Positions 14,056 through 19,298 of a stretch of DNA of 19,298 nt are shown one piece after another. The stretch comes from JANXQG01 sp037147235 (GTDB taxonomy: Bacteria; Planctomycetota; Planctomycetia; Pirellulales; Thermoguttaceae). Each line of letters opens with the position of its first letter. Within the stretch, counting starts at the first letter, position 1. The translations under genes were made by a program, and so were the position numbers. Below the pieces are notes generated by a model, which saw only the letters and a program-made list of their open reading frames with translations, did not search any database and was not told where the DNA came from. The DNA lies in assembly GCA_037147235.1 (NCBI GenBank), contig JBAWVO010000101.1, forward strand, positions 1 to 19,298. Reading direction: 5' to 3'.

Positions 14056-14344
14056 GATTCATTCCTCCGTGTAAGGTGGTAGGTAAAACAAGTTGTTTAT
14101 CCGCAGTGGATTGCGTGATTAGAGGCGATTTGTGCGAGAAATACAAGCCAGAAACGGGCATAGCTCCGCAAAAACCAGCAAATACTTGCCTCCAGCCCCG
14201 TTTTTTTCGGGTTTTTAGGCTTCATTGAGACTGGGTGAACATGAGGTGTTATCCGAAGATCGATGCCAGCCCCGCTAGCCCCTCTTACTATTGCTACCAG
14301 AAACGGTATCGTCCTAAATAGCTTTCATGCACCGATCCACGGAG

Positions 14345-14482
14345 ATGTCGTTGAATAACCTGAGCGAGTTGGCGTGACCTTGGCGTCGCATCGCCCTCAA
14401 GCAGAAGCTGGTCATCGACATATTGGACAGAAGCCTTCCGCAATTACAGAGTTCAGGCAAAGGCAAGATTCCCTACACGTAG
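14345..14482 (+). pseudogene. Possible broken small gene with in-frame TGA
   Basis: From an ATG at 14345 (with GGAG directly before it) the frame reads MSLNNLSELA, a TGA at 14375-14377, then PWRRIALKQKLVIDILDRS and ends GKGKIPYT before TAG at 14480. The part after the TGA looks like genuine protein, with a charged amphipathic helix. I do not recognise it. It may be a pseudogene or chance. Confidence 0.25.
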
Positions 14483-14485
14483 ACA

Positions 14486-14522
14486 GCGAGCCGCCCTGCC
14501 CAGATCGAGCAGGGCGGCTCGC
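14486..14522. terminator. Strong 14-bp hairpin
   Basis: A perfect inverted repeat GCGAGCCGCCCTGC / GCAGGGCGGCTCGC has a 9-nt loop. It lies 25 bp after the stop of the minus-strand gene ending at 14548, and 3 bp after the broken + strand frame. No long T-run follows on either strand, but the stem strength and position favour a terminator. Confidence 0.6.
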
Positions 14523-14547
14523 AGGGCTTGCCCTGATTGATGCCGAT

Positions 14548-14811
14548 CTACGCGGCATTTGCTTCGTTGCCGCCCGTGAAGTCGTTCCACGAACTCTCCA
14601 GCGATTTCCGCAACTGCGACACCCTCCCGCTGCTCAAGCGGAACTTGTGTGCCGTATCGTCCGTGCGGTGGCCGAGAGCGAGGAACTCAGCGCGGGCTTC
14701 GGACCGCAGACGGCGGAATGAAAACTTGGCGTGTCGGACGATAGTTGGCAGCATGCGGATAAAATCTTGGTGCCAATTGGGAGAGGGACAAGCGGACGCA
14801 ATACAGACCAT
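14548..14811 (-). CDS. Mini sigma-70-like protein, apparently internally deleted
   Basis: 87 aa from ATG 14811, which is fixed by TAGGAGGTCATCCC immediately upstream. The N-terminal part DFIRMLPTIVRHAKFSFRRL resembles the start, and LALGHRTDDTAHKFRLSSGR plus VSQLRKSLESSWNDF the end, of a planctomycete family of about 200 aa. That family ends in a sigma-70 region 4-like helix-turn-helix (pattern ARRFGVSPGRISQLRREL...SW..F). The central 100 or more residues, normally between EAR and the helix-turn-helix, are missing, with the frame kept. This family link is from memory. With an intact ribosome binding site it may still be made as a small DNA-binding protein; alternatively it is a pseudogene in the making. 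Confidence 0.65.
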   Translation of the reverse strand: MVCIASACPSPNWHQDFIRMLPTIVRHAKFSFRRLRSEARAEFLALGHRTDDTAHKFRLSSGRVSQLRKSLESSWNDFTGGNEANAA

Positions 14812-14832
14812 GGGATGACCTCCTAGAGTGTA

Positions 14833-14855
14833 GGCCACCCGTAGGCCGGGTGGCC
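14833..14855. promoter_or_regulatory. Hairpin in the leader of the mini sigma-like gene
   Basis: A perfect 8-bp inverted repeat GGCCACCC / GGGTGGCC has a 7-nt loop and is located 22-44 bp upstream of the start codon at 14811 on the - strand. It could be a leader structure, an operator or a leftover repeat. Confidence 0.4.
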
Positions 14856-14952
14856 CAAAGGGTGAAAGTGAAAACACAGCCGTCGAAGGATGTAGTGCCC
14901 AAAACGGGCGGTGACACAGCCTTACGACGGGAAAGAAAAGCGGAAGCTTTTT

Positions 14953-15132
14953 ATGTGTCGGCGTTGGCAGTCATTACGGAACCCCCAAGTTCAGGATCTT
15001 TTCACAGAACTTCGCAATCAGGAAATTGAACATCAAGAGATGGTTCAGCAGCAAATCGTAGTCATGGCTGGCCTCTCGGTGAATGACAGACAGTATTATC
15101 TGTACTGTTCTGCCAGTGGATTTGTTCGATGA
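14953..15132 (+). pseudogene. Fragment of a ferritin-like/rubrerythrin-type protein
   Basis: A frame of about 60 codons contains SLRNPQVQDLFTELRNQEIE followed by HQEMVQQQIVVMAGLS. The DLFxxLRxxExEHxxMV pattern is what one sees in the last helix of ferritin-like domains, with the ExxH metal ligands. The N-terminal helices carrying the other ligands are absent, and the tail DRQYYLYCSASGFVR looks unrelated. I take it as a truncated remnant; the match is short and uncertain. Confidence 0.35.
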
Positions 15133-15171
15133 TCTCTGGCCGCAAAGTCTGCCTGATCTGCAAAACGGACT

Positions 15172-15354
15172 CTAACTCGGATTATTCATCGTAGGGTGCG
15201 TGGAGCACGGATGCCCGCGAAATGGTGCGTTACGCGAACCGGTCTATTCCAGGGTAGACGTTCTCGAAGTATTGAGTCCGTGCGCAACGCACCATTTCCC
15301 GGGTGGGGGTTCGCTCCACGCACCCTACAATTTACGAATAATCCGGGCTAACTC
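15172..15354. mobile_element. MITE-like inverted-repeat element with flanking 7-bp direct repeats
   Basis: Terminal sequences GGATTATTC (15179-15187) and GAATAATCC (15336-15344) are inverted repeats. Further in, GTAGGGTGCGTGGAGC (15191-15206) pairs with GCTCCACGCACCCTAC (15312-15327), and AAATGGTGCGTT (15220-15231) with AACGCACCATTT (15285-15296). The whole can fold into one long hairpin. CTAACTC occurs directly repeated just outside each end (15172-15178 and 15348-15354), as a target-site duplication would. It has no coding capacity. Confidence 0.7.
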
Positions 15355-15510
15355 TATGGCAGCGTAGAAGATATGAGTCCTCCGTGTGCTTGCGGACCCT
15401 ACTCTTTTGGACTAAACTGGCATTTATTCACTATTCTGGCCGAGAATCCTAGCCGAGAATCAGTGCCTAGGACACCCAATAGACGGGCATACACCATCGG
15501 TAGGTAAACC
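15355..15510. other. Intergenic region before the restriction locus
   Basis: No gene is seen. A small direct repeat of the type CCGAGAATC occurs twice (near 15441 and 15454). GGTAGGT just before 15511 may be the ribosome binding site of the hsdR remnant. Confidence 0.4.
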
Positions 15511-16590
15511 ATGACGCCCGAACGAAAATCCCGCGAGCTTATCGACGATCAGCTTCACCGGACTGGCTGAGCGGTGCAATCGGCCGACGAAATGGATATT
15601 TCCGCGGCCCGTGGCGTGGCCGTGCGTGAGTTCCCGCTGAAGACCGGCGTTGCTGACTATCTTCTCTACGGCGACTGCAAGGCATTGGGCACGGTCGAAG
15701 CCAAGCCCGAAGGCCATACGCTCACGGGTGTCGAATCCCAATCCGCCAAATACTCCAAAGGCCTCCCTGCTGGGCTGCCGCATTTCCATCTTCCGCTGCC
15801 GTTTGCCTACGAATCGACGGGCAGCGTCACGCAGTTCACCAACCTGCTCGACCCACACGCCCGCAGCCGCGAGATATTTACGTTCCATCGGCCCGAAGAA
15901 CTGATCCGCCTGGCAACGCTTGAAAGCCAACTCCGTGCCAACCTGCGGAACATGCCGGAACTCATTACGACTGGCCTTTGGAACGTGCAGGCCGAGGCGA
16001 TTCACAACCTGGAGCTGTCGCTGGCAGCCAATTATCCCAGAGCCGTGATTCAGATGGCGACCGGCAGTGGCAAGACTTTCACCGGAGTCACGAGCAGCTA
16101 TCGGCTAATCAAGTTCGGCAAGGTCAAGCGAATCCTCTTCCTGGTCGATCGCAACTCACCTGCTGGGAACGCTCGTGTTATGGAGTCTGCTGCATCTACA
16201 AGCGGCCTATACACGCTCAGCGTCTCCAAGGTATCCTCACTGCCCGTGCCGATTGCTTCAGTCTGCGAACAGGAACAGATAGTCGCCGAGGTTGATTGTT
16301 ACCTTTCAATAATCGACGAGTCCGAATCCCAGATCACCACCAACCTCAAACGCTCCGCCCGTCTTCGCCTAAGCATCCTCAAGCGGGCCTTTGAAGGCAA
16401 GCTGGTCCCGCAAGATCCGAACGACGAGCCGGCGAGCGTGCTGCTGGACCGGATTAAGGTAAATAACGCCCATGTAACCGCGAATCGGTTCAACAACAAA
16501 GCCCAGGGTCGCGCAGCGCACCCTGGGTCGGCAGCCCGTGAAAAGGTTCCCGTACCCCAAAGGGGCACAACCAAACCGCGAAGCGGTTAA
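15511..16590 (+). pseudogene. HsdR N-terminus fused in frame to HsdS C-terminus (decayed type I restriction genes)
   Basis: The frame starts MTPERKSRELIDDQLHRTG and meets TGA at 15568-15570, where relatives have Trp (GW-AVQ). It is then open for 339 codons. Numbered from the GTG at 15574, the first 195 residues are HsdR: MDISAARGVAVREFPL, the PD-(D/E)xK nuclease site (Asp28, then VEAK at 41-44), and the helicase Walker A MATGSGKTFT (161-170). After ILFLVDRNS (about 195) the sequence switches to the HsdS end: STSGLYTLSVSKVSSLPVP, EQEQIVAEVDCYLSIID and LKRAFEGKLVPQDPNDEPAS. The switch falls near 16155-16185, so the helicase motor and both HsdS target-recognition domains are gone. Restriction and sequence recognition should be lost. 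The last 50 or so residues are translated from REP-like repeat DNA. Confidence 0.88.
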
Positions 16591-16732
16591 ACGCGTGGGA
16601 TGGTGAACCGCATCGCGTTTTCCTCGCGTGTCGAACAAGAGTTGCACCCCTTCGGAGTGCTGGGTACGGGTGCTTCGCATCCCAGGGTGCGCTGCGCGAC
16701 CCTGGGCTATGCTGTATAACCGCTTCGCGGTT
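16476..16732. repeat. Composite REP-like inverted repeat region
   Basis: The near-palindrome AACCGCGAAGCGGTT appears three times: 16476-16490 (one mismatch), 16574-16588, and in complement at 16718-16732. A 26-bp imperfect palindrome with arms CCCAGGGT and ACCCTGGG lies at 16502-16527 and again, exactly reverse-complemented, at 16681-16706. CCCCAAAGGGG (16555-16565) is a further hairpin. The block fills the space between the HsdR-HsdS remnant and hsdM and overlaps the end of the fused frame. Confidence 0.85.
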
Positions 16733-16772
16733 GCATTGAAGGTATTGAGTCGTAAGGAAAAACAACATCCAC

Positions 16773-18260
16773 ATGAGCACCGTATCCCAGAACATCGTCA
16801 ACAAAGCCTGGAACTTCGCCCACGTCCTACGAGACGACGGGCTATCGTACATGGCCTACACCGAGCAGATCACCTTTCTGCTCTTCCTCAAGATGGCCGA
16901 CGAGCTGACCAAGCCACCTTACAAGCGGCCGCCGATCGTGCCGCCATCGCTGGGCTGGCAAAGCCTCATGAAGCTCGATGGCGACGAGTTGGAGGTTCAT
17001 TATCGGCATGTCCTGGAAGAACTCGGCAAAAAGCCTAGCATGTTGGGCGAAATCTTCAAAAAGGCCAGGCCGGAGATTCAGAACCCGGCCACGCTCAAGC
17101 GGCTGATTGTCGATCTGATCGATACCGAAAGCTGGTCGTCGATGGAAGCCGACGTCAAAGGCGACATCTACGAAGGTCTGCTGGCCAAGAGTGCCGCAGA
17201 GTCGCCCAAGGGTGCAGGGCAGTATTTTACGCCCCGCGAACTGATTAAGGGGATTGTCGATTGCGTGCAGCCGACGCCCGAGGACACCGTATGCGACCCA
17301 GCCTGCGGCACTGACGGATTCCTGCTGGCGGCCCATGAGTACGTTGCCAAGCGATTTGGCAAAGACCTCGATCCCGACCAGAAGAAACACCTGCGGAAGA
17401 AGTTCGTGCAAGGCTGGGAACTGGTGCCCAATACGGCCCGCCTGTGCATTATGAACCTCTATCTGCATGGCATCGACGCCGATCCTTGCCCTGTTAGGTC
17501 AGGTGTTGACAGTCTGGCCGGCGATCCCGGTGATCGCTTCAGTCTGATACTCACCAATCCACCATTTGGCAAAAAGTCTAGCATCGCCATCGTCAACGAA
17601 GAAGGCGACCTGGAAAAAGAAGAACACAGCTACGAACGGCTCGATTTCTGGACGGCGACGAAGAACAAGCAGTTGAACTTCCTCCAGCACGTCAAAACGC
17701 TGCTGGCGATGAATGGGCGGTGTGCGATCGTGGTGCCCGATAATGTACTTTTCGAGGGCGGTGCCGGTGAAACCGTCCGGAATAATCTCTTAAAGCAGTT
17801 CGACGTGCATACGCTGCTGCGGCTGCCAACCGGGATATTTTATGCCCAGGGCGTGAAGGCCAATGTCCTGTTCTTCGACGCTAAACCGGCCCAGGAGAAG
17901 GCGTGGACAAAGACCGTTTGGGTTTATGACCTGCGGACGAACATGCACTTCACGCAGAAGACGAACCCCTTGCAGCGGGCCGAACTCGACGAGTTCGTGA
18001 AGTGCTACAATCCCCAGAACCGCCATCGCCGTCGCCAGACTTGGAGCGAGAAGAACCCTGATGGCCGTTGGCGATCGTTTGATTACGAGGAGATTGCCAA
18101 GCGGGACAAGGTAAACCTCGATATCTTCTGGCTGAAGGACCAGAGCCTGGAAGATTCGGACGATTTGCCTGATCCAGATGTTTTGGCCCAGGAGATTGTC
18201 GATGATATGCAGACGGCTTTGGAGCAGTTTTCGGCGGTGATGGAAGGATTGAAGGGATAA
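16773..18260 (+). CDS. hsdM: Type I restriction-modification system DNA methyltransferase subunit HsdM
   Basis: 495 aa. HsdM transfers a methyl group from SAM to adenine N6, with HsdS supplying target recognition. The N-terminal helical HsdM_N domain (about 5-130, NKAWNFAHVLRDDGLSYMAY) is followed by GAGQYFTPRELI (148-159), which opens the N6-methyltransferase domain. Motif I is DPACGTDGFL (175-184), where relatives have DPACGTGGFL, so a SAM-site glycine is Asp181. Motif IV NPPF (262-265) is intact. The C-terminus contains the usual FDYEEIAKRDKVNLDIFWL segment. Length is normal and no stop interrupts the frame. The upstream partners hsdR and hsdS are destroyed, so the enzyme may be orphaned. 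Whether the altered motif still works is unknown. No strong ribosome binding site precedes the ATG. Confidence 0.95.
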   Translation: MSTVSQNIVNKAWNFAHVLRDDGLSYMAYTEQITFLLFLKMADELTKPPYKRPPIVPPSLGWQSLMKLDGDELEVHYRHVLEELGKKPSMLGEIFKKARPEIQNPATLKRLIVDLIDTESWSSMEADVKGDIYEGLLAKSAAESPKGAGQYFTPRELIKGIVDCVQPTPEDTVCDPACGTDGFLLAAHEYVAKRFGKDLDPDQKKHLRKKFVQGWELVPNTARLCIMNLYLHGIDADPCPVRSGVDSLAGDPGDRFSLILTNPPFGKKSSIAIVNEEGDLEKEEHSYERLDFWTATKNKQLNFLQHVKTLLAMNGRCAIVVPDNVLFEGGAGETVRNNLLKQFDVHTLLRLPTGIFYAQGVKANVLFFDAKPAQEKAWTKTVWVYDLRTNMHFTQKTNPLQRAELDEFVKCYNPQNRHRRRQTWSEKNPDGRWRSFDYEEIAKRDKVNLDIFWLKDQSLEDSDDLPDPDVLAQEIVDDMQTALEQFSAVMEGLKG

Positions 18261-18382
18261 ACCAGAATGATGGATTGTCCAATAGGGGATGGGTGGCAGC
18301 AAGGCGTGCAGACGCCTTCACAACTTCATCTTATGAACAATATCCAGACTCACTGATCACAGTAATTGGCCTACAACACGAA

Positions 18383-18760
18383 TTAAGCCGTAATATCCAG
18401 CACTTGCCCTGCCTGTGCCTCGACCTGAGCGTAAGCTGCACTGCTGGCCTGCTGGACCCCGCCGGATGGAGTCCGGCCTATTTGGCTTGAATAGTTGCTG
18501 GCCGTGCCCGTCGTCCCCACGCTGCCCAACGCCGCCAAAGCATATTGGAACGTGGCGTAGAACTGTTCAGCCGTATTGCTGAGCGGATTGGCAGGCTGTG
18601 AGCGAGATGTAGCTCGAACCGCTGTCTGGCCTGCTTTCACGGATACGGCAGTCGTTCTCCCCGTGCCAGACTTTTCCACACGGCTAGGCTTATTTACAGG
18701 CATGCCGTACAGCATGGCTGCCACGCCACTTGCGGAGATACTGTTGATGGCCATCGACAT
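18383..18760 (-). CDS. Small Ala/Ser/Thr-rich protein, copy 2 of a duplicated gene
   Basis: 125 aa, paralogue of the 117-aa protein at 10240-10593. The first 41 residues match except for one substitution. The segment FQYALAALGSVGTTGTA and the end QVLDITA are identical. The middle patch is expanded here to SNYSSQIGRTPSGGVQQ. The start context GAAAGGTGGGCAATC-ATG is shared. Preservation of frame in both copies despite many nucleotide changes, and an in-frame length difference, argues that both are real and selected genes. Function is unknown. It is transcribed convergently with hsdM, 122 bp apart. Confidence 0.75.
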   Translation of the reverse strand: MSMAINSISASGVAAMLYGMPVNKPSRVEKSGTGRTTAVSVKAGQTAVRATSRSQPANPLSNTAEQFYATFQYALAALGSVGTTGTASNYSSQIGRTPSGGVQQASSAAYAQVEAQAGQVLDITA

Positions 18761-18870
18761 GATTGCCCACCTTTCACATCACCGATCCGTATGCTGGTGC
18801 TGAAAAGGGCCCTGTTGCTCAAAAAAGCCGTCGCCAGCATCGAATCGTACTAATGAAGCATAGCATATTC

Positions 18871-18886
18871 CGCAAAGTGCTGGCCT
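18871..18886 (-). promoter_or_regulatory. Candidate sigma-54-type promoter of small gene copy 2
   Basis: On the - strand, AGGCCAGCACTTTGC keeps GG-N10-GC spacing and TTGC, with one base different from the copy 1 site at 10699-10714. The -24 half is a weak match, so this remains a candidate. Confidence 0.4.
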
Positions 18887-18919
18887 ATAACTGCAGAACG
18901 AACGCGACCACAAGATATT

Positions 18920-19234
18920 GTGGGTGGTAGAGCGAAGTGGATACCCAGTTTGCCGGAATTGAACAACGGTCTGAGTTGGAACACCAGCAATCTGTATTCG
19001 ACTGGCGAGATCAGTATTAGCGGCGTACCGGAGCCTTCGGCATTGGCCCTGCTTGGCGGCGTGTGCTTAGGTCTGCTGGGCTATCGTTGGCGGAGGAGGA
19101 GGCAAAAGCGTTCTTTGTTACTAGCTGGGGAAGCGACCCTTTCCGGCCAAGCTGGAACCGATTTGCAGGAGGATGGACCAGACATCTTGTCCATGCCCAC
19201 TCGATGGACAACATCGGCACGGCGGGCAGCTTGA
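18920..19234 (+). pseudogene. C-terminal remnant of a PEP-CTERM protein
   Basis: The frame reads LPELNNGLSWNTSNLYSTGE, then ISISGVPEPSALALLGGVCLGLLGYRWRRRR. This is a typical PEP-CTERM sorting end (PEP motif, hydrophobic helix, Arg-rich tail), and the preceding segment resembles the last strands of planctomycete autotransporter-like beta-repeat proteins. The N-terminal bulk and signal peptide are absent: sequence upstream of about 18920 belongs to the duplicated cassette. The frame also runs about 40 residues past the Arg cluster, where such proteins normally stop, so the original end is lost too. No credible start or ribosome binding site exists; the GTG at 18920 is only nominal. Confidence 0.65.
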
Positions 19235-19245
19235 GCGCAGCAGGT

Positions 19246-19295
19246 GTGGCTCGGTCGGAGACCGGCCACAACAGGGGAGACCGGCCACAACAGGG
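19246..19295. repeat. Hairpin and 19-bp tandem repeat at the window end
   Basis: GAGACCGGCCACAACAGGG occurs twice in tandem (19258-19276 and 19277-19295). The first copy also pairs with the preceding bases: GTGGC-TC-GGTC and GACC-G-GCCAC form a hairpin at 19246-19269. The array may continue beyond the window. Confidence 0.75.
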
Positions 19296-19298
19296 GGC

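Larger units (their letters stand above)
14056..14547. other. Upstream region of the HU gene and degraded sequence
   Basis: The HU leader and presumed promoter lie near 14056-14150. CCCG-T7-CGGG followed by TTTTT (14197-14216) is a weak terminator-like element. A broken small frame lies at 14345-14482 and a strong hairpin at 14486-14522; both are listed separately. Nothing else is recognised. Confidence 0.5.
18383..18891. repeat. Dispersed duplication, copy 2 (gene plus leader)
   Basis: This is homologous in the same orientation to 10240-10719. The left limit is again the stop codon; the right limit is after GGCCTATAAC, where this copy continues CTGCAG and the other GTATTA. The leader here has small insertions, for example an extra ATC triplet in TTTCACATCACCG. 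Confidence 0.9.

Noticed and set aside
14197..14216. CCCG-T7-CGGG-T5 as a terminator
   Set aside because: The stem is only 4 bp with a loop of T residues, and no + strand gene ends nearby.
15172..15354. CRISPR array or tRNA/rRNA gene in the repeat-rich interval
   Set aside because: Repeats are inverted and unequally spaced, without regular spacers, and no tRNA-like T-loop or anticodon arm pattern was found.
15568..15570. TGA as a recoded Trp codon
   Set aside because: Planctomycetes use the standard code, and the same gene is clearly decayed further along, so a nonsense mutation is the simpler reading.

Overview
The window reads as a planctomycete chromosome segment, most like the Pirellula/Rhodopirellula side of the phylum. 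The support is two PEP-CTERM sorting signals, a C-terminal domain and a mini sigma-like protein whose sequences I recognise from planctomycete genomes, high-GC codon use, and abundant REP-like hairpin repeats between genes. The assignment is inference from memory of those families, not a database result.

Left block (1-4590, + strand): a cytochrome c oxidase operon, coxB-coxA-coxC-cox4. CoxB carries a fused c-type haem domain (caa3 type). CoxA has the YSHPAV motif of A2-type oxidases in place of the D-channel glutamate. coxB/coxA and coxC/cox4 overlap as ATGA. coxA and coxC are separated by nearly three copies of a 110-bp tandem repeat that duplicates the end of coxA plus a hairpin element.

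Central block (4631-10593, - strand): a secreted C39-like cysteine-peptidase-fold protein with PEP-CTERM anchor, a planctomycete hypothetical, a soluble triple-PAS hybrid histidine kinase/response regulator, another hypothetical, and a small Ala/Ser/Thr-rich protein. The last is duplicated, together with its promoter region, at 18383-18891.

Toxin-antitoxin block (10824-12493, - strand): three overlapping genes read as hipB-hipS-hipT, a tripartite HipBST-type module in which the HipA N-terminal subdomain is a separate protein and the kinase has an SIS motif. Three near-identical 16-bp palindromes at 61-62 bp spacing lie upstream, with a good promoter between two of them.

Junkyard block (12990-15510): a SpoIIAA-like protein and an HU-like protein are intact. 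Between and after them lie fragments: a mini sigma-like protein that looks internally deleted, a ferritin-like tail, a broken small reading frame and a MITE-like inverted-repeat element.

Right block (15511-19298): a decayed type I restriction locus. The HsdR N-terminus (with a Trp-to-stop codon) is fused in frame to the HsdS C-terminus, followed by a REP-like composite and a full-length hsdM with an altered SAM motif. The window closes with the second copy of the duplicated small gene and the orphan C-terminus of a PEP-CTERM protein.
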